In this document: in pieces, positions 11,401 through 20,891 of the stretch
How the letters are laid out: each line of letters starts with the position of its first letter
Numbering within the stretch: the stretch's first letter is position 1
Origin: Fragum whitleyi
Taxonomy: Eukaryota; Mollusca; Bivalvia; Cardiida; Cardiidae
DNA: 64,000 bases
NCBI GenBank assembly: GCA_948146395.1
Contig: OX411544.1
Span: 95,591,232 to 95,655,231, forward strand
Reading direction: 5' to 3'
Program-made: the position numbers and the translations under genes
Notes under the pieces: generated by a model
Told to the model about the DNA's origin: nothing
Databases searched by the model: none
What the model saw: only the letters and a program-made list of their open reading frames with translations

Positions 11401-11910
11401 GATTCTTTCTTTTACGCACTTGCGTAAATTGCGTAATGGGAGTAACGCCCTTGAAATACATTAGCAACACAATACAAGGAATAATTTACAATTCTATACT
11501 TCTGCATGAATTGTCAGGTACATGTACATCAGATATGTAATTAAGATTTTCTACAAGGGTTTCAGCCATATGCAGCACTGAGGTCATATTTCTACCTAAG
11601 ATGAGAAATATAAAACAAACCGACAAACAAACAAACAAAAATGAAAACCATTTAAATTAGTTATATTTGCATAAATCTCAGTTAGTTTATCATGAACAGC
11701 TTATATATCCCCCAAATTTTTTACCAGGGTTTCAAACGTATCTAACAAAGGGTTATATACCTTTTCATATTTCTCTGTTAGTTTATCAAGTACGTCGGAT
11801 ATGTCATCTAGATTTTCTACTAGAGTTTCGGCTGTATCTAACATTGAGGTACTCATATTTCTTCTACTCAAACCCCAGACCGGCTGTATACTCTTCTTCT
11901 CACTGGCCAT
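5678..11910 (-). CDS. Five-exon gene for an acidic coiled-coil protein (~321 residues)
   Basis: I do not recognise this gene by name. Five minus-strand exons join with compatible phases (0,0,0,1): 11761-11910, 10783-10836, 8538-8843, 6946-7096 and 5678-5982. The predicted protein starts MASEKKSIQPVWG. It carries helical modules with LVENLDDISDVLDKL at about residues 30-50, then a strongly acidic serine/aspartate stretch at about 80-117 (NEDDEEDKSDSEDD). A basic helix follows at 118-170 and an extended leucine-heptad coiled coil at about 172-285. The polar, disordered C-terminus is rich in asparagine and serine. There is no signal peptide or membrane helix, so it is probably cytosolic or nuclear, and self-association through the coiled coil is likely. 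The introns hold MITEs, a long foldback and a minisatellite. The two short first exons are the least certain part. Confidence 0.72.
6133..6987. repeat. Right copy of the segmental duplication (intron 4 and end of exon 4)
   Basis: This is the counterpart of 1-925. Because it lies in its natural place between exons 5 and 4, it is the likely parent copy. It lacks the poly-C/poly-A tract found in the left copy. Confidence 0.85.
6946..7096 (-). CDS. Coiled-coil gene, exon 4
   Basis: 151 bases, with an acceptor (TTCTAG) above 7096 and the donor GTAAC below 6946. It encodes 50 residues (ASLNEMIDLLSQRIQQLENQ... to EVYERAVS) plus one base, with leucine/isoleucine heptad spacing throughout. It begins in phase 0 and ends in phase 1, which fits exons 3 and 5. 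Confidence 0.82.
7190..7620 (+). mobile_element. Family A MITE, near full length (intron 3)
   Basis: This is the clearest description of the family. Terminal arms of ~110 bp (left GACAAGGTGAACGAG..GAATGATTTGG; right ..GAATGAATGGAGCGC..GTCAATTTCACGATGT) flank a central hairpin. The hairpin is built from GGGAGGTAATCxxATATxGC / GCGATATTGATTACC. Other copies end in (TA)CAGTTAAxAACATCGTGAAATT. A CAGT terminus flanked by TA suggests a Tc1/mariner-type non-autonomous element. No coding capacity. Confidence 0.72.
8297..8435. repeat. 139-bp foldback with ~60-bp arms (intron 2/3 region)
   Basis: The left arm runs from AATACGTACTTAGT through ATATCTAACTCGGTTGTGGG. The right arm runs from CCCAACCACGTTAGATATTT through ACTAAGAACGTATT. 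The loop is about 20 bp around CTCGGTAGAGACTCG. The duplex is long and nearly continuous. It lies in the intron between exons 3 and 4 of the coiled-coil gene and is followed by a (TA)n tract. Confidence 0.8.
8439..8472. repeat. (TA)n microsatellite
   Basis: About 17 uninterrupted TA dinucleotides directly beside the foldback at 8297-8435. Confidence 0.9.
8538..8843 (-). CDS. Coiled-coil gene, exon 3
   Basis: 306 bases (102 codons, phase 0 at both ends). The acceptor is ..GTTTCAG above 8843 and the donor is CTT|GTGAGT below 8538. It encodes the acidic tract (NEDDEEDKSDSEDDF, SDSEEDQ) followed by a basic helix (RSEKRRVMKREL). Reading through the donor quickly meets a stop, which supports splicing here. 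Confidence 0.8.
9059..9300. mobile_element. Family C MITE, copy 2 (intron 2)
   Basis: It matches 1338-1580 along its whole length. The left end is GAGCCCGTTTTACTAAACTT, the right end GTTTAGTAAATCAGACCCC, and the central foldback GAATCGTCTT/AAGACGATTC is retained. Confidence 0.72.
9731..10105. repeat. 22-bp minisatellite with a 66-bp higher-order unit
   Basis: The unit is close to ATTTTGTCAAGCAGATTGAG, 22 bp long and repeated about 16 times. Variants (CGAGCAG / CAAGCAG; TGATGC / TGAGGC / TGAGAC) recur every third unit, giving a 66-bp higher-order period. Sixty-six is a multiple of three, so one minus-strand frame stays open by chance. I do not treat that as a gene. It lies in intron 2 of the coiled-coil gene. 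Confidence 0.88.
10131..10335. mobile_element. Family C MITE, copy 3 (intron 2)
   Basis: The ends are GGCCGTTTTATAAATTTTCTT and GTTTAGTAAAACAGGTCCC. The inner foldback is shortened, but AATGAGATGATGCAT is conserved. It lies immediately next to the 22-bp minisatellite. Confidence 0.65.
10783..10836 (-). CDS. Coiled-coil gene, exon 2 (tentative)
   Basis: 54 bases with a strong donor (AGG|GTAAGT) and the acceptor TTAATAAAG. The encoded VSHIIFDVLDKPVMKYQR resembles the end of exon 1 (ISDVLDKLTEKYEK), so it looks like a duplicated half-module. Both edges are phase 0, so it could be included or skipped without breaking the frame. Confidence 0.55.
11300..11452 (-). repeat. Family I repeat with a central hairpin, copy 1
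   Basis: The reverse complement matches 46548-46690. Both hold a hairpin around ACTACAGCTTATT(C/T)AAGCTGT, preceded by a GCGTAA-rich segment. The two copies lie in opposite orientation. Probably a small MITE. Confidence 0.62.
11515..11605 (-). pseudogene. Decayed duplicate of the exon-1 module
   Basis: On the minus strand, after a plausible acceptor (TTTCTCATCTTAG), the sequence encodes MAETLVENL and ISDV in one frame. This echoes exon 1 (TAETLVENLDDISDV). The phase does not fit the neighbouring exons and no donor restores it, so it is probably a dead exon copy. Confidence 0.5.
11761..11910 (-). CDS. Coiled-coil gene, exon 1
   Basis: It starts at the ATG at 11908-11910 and encodes 50 residues ending LTEKYEK, with the donor AAG|GTATAT. 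Without splicing, the frame continues through a second copy of the module (LLDTFETLVKNLGDI, 96 bp downstream) and then stops at 11701-11703. An alternative donor (CTG|GTAAAA) within the second copy is also in phase 0. Upstream untranslated exons cannot be excluded. Confidence 0.6.
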
Positions 11911-11948
11911 TTATACTCTTAATAAATCTGTATCTGTATCACCCCTTG

Positions 11949-11984
11949 ATTGGATTTGGACTGTAAAAAATATACGTTATAATA
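11949..11984 (-). promoter_or_regulatory. Possible core promoter of the coiled-coil gene
   Basis: Minus-strand TATTATAA (11977-11984) and CCAAT (11949-11953) lie 40-75 bases upstream of the first ATG. The TATA-like motif sits at the edge of the repeat at 11988, and such AT-rich words are frequent here, so this is weak. Confidence 0.2.
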
Positions 11985-12415
11985 TGACGTATGTCGCGGC
12001 CCGAATGAAATAACCCTGTTGAATATTTATGACATTACACGGATGTTATTACACCAGTGGAATAACTATGCAAAAGAGCTAAGAAGGGATAGTAACATTA
12101 TGTTTTTCGATGTGAGAATGCATAAAAACGTCATAAATTTGTATTTGCTGACGTCATTTCGCAATCGGCTTTATTTGTTTCGCGGAATAACTTGAATTGA
12201 TATTTATCTGGAATTTCACCGATTTATCGTAGTAGATCAGATTATATATAAAATAGAATATCTGAATTTTGCTCATGAAATACCAAATGTATTACACTTG
12301 TCATGAATAACAGATAAAAAGTCTACAAAGCCTCGTTTTTACCTGGTTTAGATGACTTATTAATAAATTCGGTATTCAATGACCACTCATTTAATATCCT
12401 CTAAGTATGTTTATT
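11985..12415 (+). repeat. Family G repeat, copy 1
   Basis: It shares with 13112-13515 the opening AATATGACxTAxGTCGCGG, then GTGGAATAACTATGCAAA, GACGTCA and a 3' hairpin. The hairpin arms are AATACCxAATxTATTA / TAATAAATTCxGTATT. The two copies are in direct orientation, ~1.1 kb apart. No coding potential. Confidence 0.72.
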
Positions 12416-12854
12416 TCTACTGTGACCGACTTTTAAGGATTACATGTAATAATGGTTGCTTTTCACGAAGCTTGCTTAATTTCCTACAACTTAATTCATG
12501 ATCTTTTCCGTAAACACACTATAGTATGACTACAAGTAATGACAATGCTTGGTTTGATATATATACACGCTGTACAACAGTGCGTTCACAACGCAATAGA
12601 ATCTATACGTATCTACGCGTTATTTGCATATAAATTGGCTTATCAATTATTTATTTCATGGTTACGTATTTTTAAGCTCCACTTACAACATGACATATCC
12701 ACTAGTTGAAAACCAAATTGCCTTACCGTACCGGAATCTTATCACACAAGTAAGCCATAATATACGGTATTTATAACAGGTAGCAAACATTACTCTGTCA
12801 GTACGGACGAAATAATATAAATTATGATGCTCTTTGTCAAAATCATGTAAAGAA

Positions 12855-12900
12855 TTCTGTCAGAGCTTGGAATCGAACTCATAACTGTTAGACTCCCAGC
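12855..12900 (-). repeat. tRNA-like fragment
   Basis: The minus strand reads GAGTTCGATTCCAAG, a good pol III B box, preceded by a variable-loop-like GTCTAACAGTTAT. Only the 3' half of a tRNA head is recognisable, so it is probably a SINE remnant. Confidence 0.35.
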
Positions 12901-13111
12901 ACTTCGGATTTCAAACTAACTTTTGGGTCATTTGGGATCGTGAGTTCGGCTCCATGCTCAGCAAATTTTTGACCGACATGTGATAAGATTCATAGTGGCA
13001 CGCACCAATTGGTGCATAAGAAGTAGAACGTAGCAATGTGACGAGCAGGTGGAGGATATTGTTGCACTTGTGAGAGAAACATCGTGAAACCATGTGTAAG
13101 TGAATTTATAA

Positions 13112-13515
13112 TATGACCTACGTCGCGGGAGTGAAATAAACCCGTTGAATATTTTTGATATTACACAGGTGTTATAACACTAGTGGAATAACTATGCAAA
13201 TGAGCTCAAAGCGAATTGCAACGCTATTTTGTTACTGCGACAATGACGTCACAATCTATTGTGACGTCAGTTTTAAACGGCGTTATAAGTTTCGCGGGAA
13301 ATTGAAATGTTGAATTTCAAAAATGTTGACGATTTTTCGAAAAATTCGGGTCATATTATAAATAGGATATAAAATTTGTTCTCATAAAATACCGAATTTA
13401 TTAAACTCGTCATCTATAAACAGATAAAAACTCGGCGCAGCCTCTTTTTTGTTTGTTTACAGATGACTCGTTTAATAAATTCAGTATTCCATGACCACTC
13501 ATCAATATCCTCTAT
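13112..13515 (+). repeat. Family G repeat, copy 2
   Basis: It matches 11985-12415. Here the terminal hairpin is better kept, with arms of ~27 bp (CCGAATTTATTAAACTCGTC against GACTCGTTTAATAAATTCAG). It also carries an internal TGACGTCA..TTGTGACGTCA pair. Confidence 0.72.
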
Positions 13516-15000
13516 ATAAACCGTTATGATATGACTAAAATAATATTGACAGTGGAGCCCAGGCATAAACCATCATCGGAGCCCATTCATTAAATATAGT
13601 CTACGAAATGGACAGACACTTGCTTACCGAGGATGGTAATAAACCTGATATAAACAGACAAAAAAATATAAAGAGATTTTACTAGAAATAATAGACGACA
13701 AAGACACAAATTTAACAGTCAACAGAAAACATATCTCTTAAGGTAGCAATAGACACGTGGCGTAATTTTTCCCGCCAAATGAATTTTTTTCTTGATCACA
13801 TATGTTGTAGATTACCATTGTATAGTCATTATATCAAAATTTGAAGGTACCTTTCCATGCTCGTTTTCATACTAGAGTCATCTGCCCTTGAGTGGTAGTG
13901 ACCAATTTTTCAGTAAAATGTTTATATTCGTTTTGGGTCAAGTATAAACTCGGAACCAGCTCATAGCTATAAACACACACATTTTGATAGACCTTATACA
14001 TGTACACAATGGCTGTTGCCAAGAAAAATTTTTTTTTGATAAATTTGCATACGCACAATATGACTTCAAAAAGTAAAAATGCACTGATTTTTTGTAATTT
14101 TACGGGGTAAAAATGCCACTTAAACCTATTTTTTGAAGAAATTACCCAATGATTTTTTCTTGTTTTCCTATATGTTTAAAAACCATATTTTTCCTTTATT
14201 TGGTAAAAAATTCAGGATACCTTTCCATCCAAATAAGAAAGTTTTCGTTATTTTACAGTGAATCCTCCTAATTGAATGACGCTTATAACACATTTTCATT
14301 GTTAAATTTAATGATCCAGTCATTCAATTGATATCAAATGTTGAAGAGAAGCTAAGTTAAGAATTTTTACCAACATTATTCTACGTTATTTTCATTAGCA
14401 GAATCTTATGAAAACCGGGCTTTTTTTTAACAACGCGCAAAAAGGTCCGTAAAATAAGCGAAAACCAACTTCCGGTGTAAAGAGTCGGAAGGCCGCTGTC
14501 CATTGCCACCTTAAGTTCATGGACAATTGGAAAACATCGTGTTTGTTATTTTGTATGAACCGGTCGTTATCTTTGTTTAAACTCCAATCAGAAAACAAAA
14601 GCACTAACAACAGTATGGATACAATTCTCTTTTTGAGGGAATAATGGTTTTCACTAATTTGCTTGGTGTGCCACGTTTTTGATCAGCTGACCGTAAACTA
14701 AACATTTCCTATAATTTCAAGGGTATTTGAGACACAGTGTTCATATTGGGCATATTGGTACATCTCATTGGTGTGCACCACTCGAAATCTTAGTCAAGGT
14801 CATTTATCGAAGTCATTTTGAACAAAATGCCATTTCGGTTAATGTTTTACGAATATCTTGTCATTTTGACTGTTGTGATCAGACATAATATACACTACCT
14901 ATCTATATGTAATGTTTAGTTTAGTTTATGTAAATTTATAAAGTTCGATTGCGACGAAAGCTTATGCTTGTAGAGTCGGTCTTGAACACGCAATCTAGGT
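13516..15000. other. No gene seen
   Basis: Unique-looking AT-rich DNA. 'GGTACCTTTCCAT' occurs at about 13847 and a similar 'GGATACCTTTCCAT' at about 14216, hinting at an old internal repeat. A fragment at about 14755-14850 (AGTCAAGGTCATTTATCGAAG) resembles the pearl-like repeat unit at 2106-3094. Confidence 0.45.
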
Positions 15001-15015
15001 ATTCCCACGTCCCTA

Positions 15016-15286
<271 letters not shown>

Positions 15287-15469
15287 AACACAATGCTACC
15301 CAAAGCTACAGCTTGGTGAACTGGGACTGGCCCTTAAGCGTGTTCCCCATCACACACCGACTGTGGTGGATAAGGTGGGGGGGGGGGACCACAGAGACCT
15401 AAAGGTCAGAAGTCGGGTTAATGGTTAAGATCTTGCTGTAGTTTCTCTAGATATAAGATTAGATCTTTT

Positions 15470-15728
15470 AACCCCTGATGCGAAAAGGGACCATCTGCCA
15501 AGTGCGAACGTTTCGACCCTAGCCTGACTTCGCGATCTGCGCAGACTGACCAGGATCGAAGTTTTCCGAAAATAACACATTTTTTCGAATCTGGAATTAC
15601 TTTCTACCTTCATAAGCAATTATTTCCGAAACAAGCATTCTGGTCTACCTATGCTGAATCCAATCATTTTCCCAAATATTTAGTTTACAAGGATCCAAAG
15701 TGGTCGACTTTTTTGCGTGACGGGTCAC
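15470..15728. mobile_element. Family F MITE, copy 1
   Basis: The left end ACCCCTGATGCGAAAAGGGA is inverted at the right as TTTTTTGCGTGACGGGTCAC. The interior includes TGCGCAGACTGACCAGGATCG and TCGAATCTGGAAT, shared with 28328-28580 and 61145-61379. About 259 bp, no coding sequence. Confidence 0.68.
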
Positions 15729-16355
15729 ATCTAGACAAACATCATCAAAAAATGAAGTAAGCGCGCCTTGTAATCAAGATATTTAAGATCGATCAATATA
15801 CATGTATTGACTTGATATCATTTGATAAGGATCGTAAACTTTTTTAAACTGATCATTTCAACTAACATGTTTCCTGCAACTTACGCAAAATGACGTAATT
15901 AACATTTAACTTCGGCCTAATTATAATATTTGAAGGTAGTTATGACATCGTCTGGTGCATTTAAATGAACTTTTATTGCTTTATATAATAGTAGAACCTA
16001 ATGATAATATTGCTATGATTGTGTAATTTTATAATGTTATACAACAGCTGAGTTATTTGAGATTCTTAATACATGTATTATAATTTGATTGATGTGATTC
16101 ATTGCATGAATCTGCTTACAAGCAGTAAACATCATTATCCTTTGGTTGGACCAGGGTTCAACTCCGTAAATAGAATCGCAGAACATTTTTATGTTTGAAA
16201 TTACCAGTTGACTTTTAGAGACTAGCTTAAGCTAGTCTAATTTAACATATTCACACAAAGTCACTCTTACAAGCCAATCAAATATTCTACGATTTTATTG
16301 GCTGGTATGGATTCTAAGGTTTCTGATTTGTCCACGAAAATACACAAACAGATAA
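15729..16355. other. No gene seen
   Basis: AT-rich, with a GGGTTCAACTCC word near 16153 that could be an isolated pol III B box. No exon is supported. Confidence 0.4.
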
Positions 16356-16359
16356 GTTA

Positions 16360-16541
16360 AGTCTATTTTATTAAAGGGAGGAAATAAATGTAGCTAATTT
16401 TGTTCATCTTGACCAAAAGTAGCGATATTGGATTAATATCCATTGATTTTCACTCAAAACTCACTCAGCATATTCATTCAATTTCTTTCCAAAATCATTC
16501 CACAATCATTTATCTTGTCAATTTCACGATGTTCTTAACTG
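16360..16541 (-). mobile_element. Family A MITE, half element
   Basis: It contains part of the core (AGGGAGGAAATAAAT..TAGCGATATTGG), then the left arm reversed, ending CTTGTCAATTTCACGATGTT. An apparent 91-codon frame over this segment is repeat sequence, not a gene. Confidence 0.65.
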
Positions 16542-16611
16542 AAAAAGCAAGTTGTCTGTTTATATACGAAGAATTCGGCTGCAACAAGACCAAGACTCCC
16601 ACTTACACAGT

Positions 16612-16725
16612 AAAGAACGTCGTGAAATTGAAAAAATTGAATGATTTTTTAATAACTTGGAATGGAATTGAATGAGGTAATCAGCGAGTTAATATGATTT
16701 TGAGGAAGGTAAAACAGCAATTTTT
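16612..16725 (+). mobile_element. Family A MITE, terminal arm
   Basis: It begins GAACGTCGTGAAATTGAAAA, continues through the left arm, then loses similarity before the hairpin core. It lies 70 bp from and inverted to the copy at 16360-16541. Confidence 0.55.
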
Positions 16726-16769
16726 ACAGTGGAGTAAATAGTTCGTAAGAAAAAGCCAATGGTCCGGGA

Positions 16770-16832
16770 GTAATACGAATCCGGAAACCTCCGATCAGAT
16801 AGCATCGTTCTCGCCTCTAGGCCAAGACAAGG
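16770..16832 (-). repeat. tRNA-like SINE head
   Basis: The minus strand reads TTGGCCTAGAGGCGAGAACG (A-box-like) and then GGATTCGTATTACTCCCGG (B-box-like), with Leu/Ser-type spacing. The remainder of the element is not obvious. Confidence 0.4.
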
Positions 16833-16834
16833 AT

Positions 16835-17320
16835 ATGTTTTAACTACACGCATAATGTTTAAACTACACGCATATAGTTATCCGTGCTTTCGGGAATTTG
16901 AAAATAAGCTATTAAAACAAATGGTTTCTCGATCAATTTGTAAAGAAAAGGAGTTAGACCAATCACTATGTTCAAGATAATCATACCTGATTTTATATTG
17001 CTAACTAGTCACAAACTCACTTAATAATGACTATGAATTAAAATGAATATGAAAAGTGTAGGAAAACAAGCTAAAACTCAGAATATAATTGCAATGTAAT
17101 CCAATATAATGTCGGAGAACTGTTTGTGATCATTTAGGTTAAAATTTATACGGAGGACAGCCCTTATATTTGAGCATTATTTGTCACGGCAACACAAAAC
17201 ACGGTCACTATAATATATATTTAGTATGGTGAAAATGACTAAGCCTCAACAGATTTTGAGATAATCTACATTATTGCATAAAATGTACGTTTTGGGGTCG
17301 TAATATACATACGTTAACGG
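16835..17320. other. No gene seen
   Basis: AT-rich, with a short direct duplication (TTTAAACTACACGCATA twice at about 16841 and 16858). No exon or transposon ends recognised. Confidence 0.4.
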
Positions 17321-17327
17321 ACAAAAC

Positions 17328-17388
17328 CCGGGCGTTATTGGGAGAAAACGTGGATTAATCAGTTAACTCACGTGCCGTTAACGCCCGG
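17328..17388. repeat. Family J 60-bp palindromic repeat, copy 1
   Basis: It opens CCGGGCGTTA and closes GTTAACGCCCGG, with AACGTGGATTAATCAGTTAA inside. A second copy is at 53712-53771. In this copy a SINE poly-A tail abuts the right edge. Confidence 0.7.
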
Positions 17389-17608
17389 CCTTTTTTTTTT
17401 TTTTACTTAAACATCGTCGGTTTGGACCTAAACACTTTGTCAGTTTCTTTGTCTAATATTAATAAAGAGCATAAATAAAGAGTTACGTACGAACTATCCT
17501 CAACCGAAGCAAAGGTGAAACCGACGTGAGCCGGCGTCGAACCCACGCGGACAACAATATTCAAATTATTGGTCTAAAAGTCCAATGCGCTTACCACCGA
17601 GGACAGAA
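17389..17608 (-). repeat. tRNA-derived SINE with poly-A tail
   Basis: Minus strand: the tRNA-like head has an A-box region GGTGGTAAGCGCATTGGAC and a B box GGGTTCGACGCCGG. An unrelated ~110-bp body follows, ending at an uninterrupted A tract (17391-17404). The poly-A tail separates it from the ATCA-tailed family B. It would be transcribed by RNA polymerase III and moved by a LINE partner. Confidence 0.68.
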
Positions 17609-17609
17609 G

Positions 17610-18135
17610 ATCTTCCCTGACGCAGGTGTCAGACATTGTATTTAAACCAACGAAGCTATAGAGGACAGTGGTGAGAGTGGTGTCCCATAGCACTATTCCC
17701 GAGTTAAATTTTATGACGTCACCAATTAACAAAGCAACGTGGGTTCAAAACAAACCAAACTCAATTGGGAAACAAACTGTATAGGAGCGATGGCTGTTCT
17801 AATTCTTTACTTTGCGTACACTGAAAAATCTTGGACATAAGTCCGTCTTTAACGATTCTGTAATGCTAACAAGAAGCGTTTATCATTTTTGTCGCGTCGT
17901 GGGCAGATCAACATACGGGATATTTGTTTATATATCTTCTACATTATACATGGTGATTTACTATGAATTCTATAGATTATTGCTTCAATTACGGGTGAAT
18001 TATTTATCTCTTCGACCGGCTGTTGACCGTAAGATTAGCCGGTCTAAACAATATATTAAAGGTACGTCCTTGAAAGTGTGTCTATTGGTATCCGTTAGAC
18101 GTGATTTTCTTTTGTCTGAATGTGGTATAACAAGT
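17610..18135. other. No gene seen
   Basis: A 150-codon open frame starts at 17812 but runs straight into the SINE at 18140, has no start context or splice support, and is not credited as a gene. Confidence 0.4.
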
Positions 18136-18139
18136 ACCA

Positions 18140-18315
18140 CATTGCAGAGGTTTCAGTACCCAACCAATTTTTCCTGGTATTTCTTACACAAGTTCAACCA
18201 CTACATCCTTTTCGAGTCTTCGGCTGCACATCCTACATCGGCTAACGATTATACACCCATTTGACAAAAGTAAGAACGAATGTTTTCTGCCACCGGGGAT
18301 GGAACGACCGAAAGT
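18140..18315 (-). repeat. Old SINE family B copy
   Basis: It shares TTTTTCCTGGTATTTCTTAC, CATCCTTTTCGAG and the CCACCGGGGATGGAACGA segment (the decayed B box) with the copies at 1107 and 41848. More diverged than the others. A neat hairpin GGAACGACCGAAAGTCGTTCC lies at its edge. Confidence 0.55.
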
Positions 18316-18374
18316 CGTTCCAGAAGTCATTGTTATTCATTTGAAATTCAATCGACAAGTATTTATTTTATTTG

Positions 18375-18620
18375 ATTTCTATATATATTATCCTTTCCTC
18401 GACGGGAACACGATAAAGGGCCAAAAATCTCTTATTCCCACCGTGGTCATTACTCATACCAGATCATAACCAATGCTTACCAATTTCATATGTGGGAGGC
18501 ATTTGGCTATGTCTGTAAGGCGTCCTGCTCAAATATACCAACCCCCTCGGCTGGGTCACGAACCCGCAACCAACAGAGAATGAATCTAGCAAGTTAACCG
18601 CTCGGTCAACGAGCCAATTA
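18375..18620 (-). repeat. tRNA-derived SINE with Leu/Ser-type head
   Basis: Minus strand: GGCTCGTTGACCGAGCGGTT gives the A-box region and GGTTGCGGGTTCGTGACCC the B box, about 50 bases apart. A body follows with GACATAGCCAAATGCCTCCC. Its body is unlike family B. Confidence 0.58.
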
Positions 18621-18829
18621 AGAGGTATACTTTATCGAGACCTTTATGTATAAAGGCTTGTTTAATGCACGACAGCTGTGGAAATCTCTAAAAAATGAAG
18701 ATTCGCGAACCTTTCACACAGCAGTGTTTGGGCAAGATATTTTTTTAAGTTAAAAAAAAAGTAAGCCTTGTATTTGCACCAACTAAGAGATGTACATTTC
18801 GAATCGTCTTGATCACAGTGTATATTTCG

Positions 18830-19108
18830 ACGTGCATCCAATTAGTGTGCTCGTCTAAATTTTTCGGGTTCATCCCTAAATTTATACGGGCATGCACTAA
18901 ACGGAGGTGGGCCCGTAAATATTCAATGAAACTATACTGGCCAATGAAAAGGATGCGCACATAAAATTTTTTTGACGTGCATCCGTATTTTAAGGGTGCA
19001 CGTCCAAAATAAGGCCGTGCACCTAAAAATGTACGGATGCATCCTTAAAAATCCAGGGTGCACCAATATTAATTAAAAGATGCACGTTTGTATTAAGCGT
19101 GCTCGACG
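18830..19108. repeat. Cluster of short GTGCAYCC modules
   Basis: Words such as CGTGCATCC, GGGTGCACG, CCGTGCACC, GGATGCATCC, GGGTGCACC and GATGCACG recur every 20-30 bp. They alternate with AT-rich TAAAATTTxTACGGG-like spacers, in both orientations. It may be a decayed tandem/inverted repeat or a nested set of element termini. Confidence 0.45.
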
Positions 19109-19455
19109 TACAACGTACTCTGTTTCCTTTTCTTAATTTGTACCCCGCCGTCCGAGAGCCTATAAACAGGAACTATACAAATTTTAATGTGAATCACACT
19201 TTACACAGAACCTCTTATTTACTAGGAAAAAAAGCGTACAAAAGACATGGATCAACAGAACAGAACAGAACAGAAATTTTATTTCAGACATAAAGCATAT
19301 AAGCTCATAGTCAAAAAATACATTTGAACAACATACAATTGGAATAACAGTAACATGGTTTAACAATCACAAACGTTATATGTTATTAAGAGAGTATCTC
19401 TGTAAACCAAGTTATCGAATATCGCGGAATATATATAGATATAGATATAAGTTTG

Positions 19456-20379
19456 TTAGTTTTCTATAGTATAGAAATTTTTTCTCTTTTGTAAGGCATT
19501 TTTATAAAATGACGACAATTTTATCAGTTGTTTTTTGCTATCTATGTTTAGTAAATTAGTAAATTTTAACATATTTGGACGGGTTGTGTAAAAACGGGGA
19601 ATATATTTTGATCTTAATTCAGTGTAATACGGACAAATTAATGTTATATGAAATTCATCTTCAATATCTTGTAGTTGGCATAATTCACATATTCTGTTAT
19701 TTCTTTCGATATTTTGATGGCGACCAGTTTCAACCTTTAGATCATGAGAAGAGAGTCTTATCTTAGCTATAAGATTACGTTGCGTTCTATTTTCCAGAAT
19801 AGTTATATATTCTGACATTTGGTAACAAAGTTTTAGGTTTCGAAATAAACTCAAAGAAGAACATTGGGCTATACTCGTGTGCCATTTACTTACATATAAA
19901 TCTTTTACTCGTGTTTGGAAGATTGGAATGAATTTGTCAATAATAACGGATTCGGGATACAGCCAAATATAACTGAAACCAGAGGTTTCTAATAATTCTC
20001 TAACTTTATTATTCCAGTTTTTTATTTGAGAATTATTTTCTATTTCCATTCGTTGTTGTTGTAGAACTGCGTTAAGGATACAATTACTTTTCTTAGTATT
20101 ATATAGTTTAAGCCAATACTTTATTATACGAATATGTCTTGGTATTATTAAAGGAAACCTTCCTACTTCTGATAGCAGGGATAGTGAGTTGGTTGAATTT
20201 TTAACATTAAGGATACGTTTTAAGAATTTTCGATGAATCCGTTCAATATTTTCTGCTTGTGAGAACCCCCACACCTCACAGTTGTAGTCGAGAATCGATG
20301 ACACGTATGTATCAAAAAGATTCAATAAGATACTTACAGGGATATCATAGCCCTTTATTCTATTAAATAATGCCCCCAT
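19456..20379 (-). pseudogene. LINE 1 ORF2, C-terminal part
   Basis: About 307 codons in frame with the preceding RT segment but separated from it by one TAG at 20419-20421. It starts within the RT thumb region (AMGALFNRIKGYD) and ends with CELCQLQDIEDEFHITLICP and YTIEN. The C-terminal Cys/His pattern is shared with the second LINE (LCQCCNSHNLEDLYHLLFICP). Confidence 0.82.
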
Positions 20380-20418
20380 GGCCCTAAGACCTTTTCCAGC
20401 TAAGCATTTTGTAGCTTG

Positions 20419-20883
20419 CTAAAATGAACCTCCGCATGTTAAGACTATTCCTAAATAATTGAAGTTGTTAACAACTTCCAGTGTTTCACCTGAATATGTC
20501 CATTTAAAATTCTGGTTCAATTTGCCTCCTTTTTTGAAAATCATGACTTTGGTCTTTTCAATATTAACAGTGAGATTCCACCTCTGACAATATGATTCTA
20601 GTGTATTTAATAATTTTTGAAGACCTTCCTTAGTTTCCGATAAAAGTACCGCGTCATCAGCAAAGAGTAAAAGATAAATGCATATTTGATTAAAAGTTAT
20701 CCCTTCGAGCGAGTCATCATGGAAAGATAACTCTAGATCATTTAAAAATAGAGAGAACATTATGGGGGACGTTATCTCCCCTTGGAATAATCCAATGTTA
20801 CTTTCAAAAAGGTCCGATAGACAATTTAGATGTTTTACTCGCATTTTAACATTTGAATACATCGATCGCAATACTCTAAGCAT
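20419..20883 (-). pseudogene. LINE 1 reverse transcriptase, palm segment
   Basis: It contains the conserved GEITSPIMFSLFLNDLE block and the catalytic FADD motif (LLLFADDAVLLSE), then WNLTVNIEKTKVMIF and NYLGIVL. The frame enters from the upstream segment through a one-base shift near 20945 and ends at the premature TAG. Confidence 0.85.
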
Positions 20884-20891
20884 TTTACCAT

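Noticed and set aside
17812..18264. 150-codon plus-strand frame
   Set aside because: It runs into an antisense SINE copy at 18140, has no recognisable domain and no splice support.
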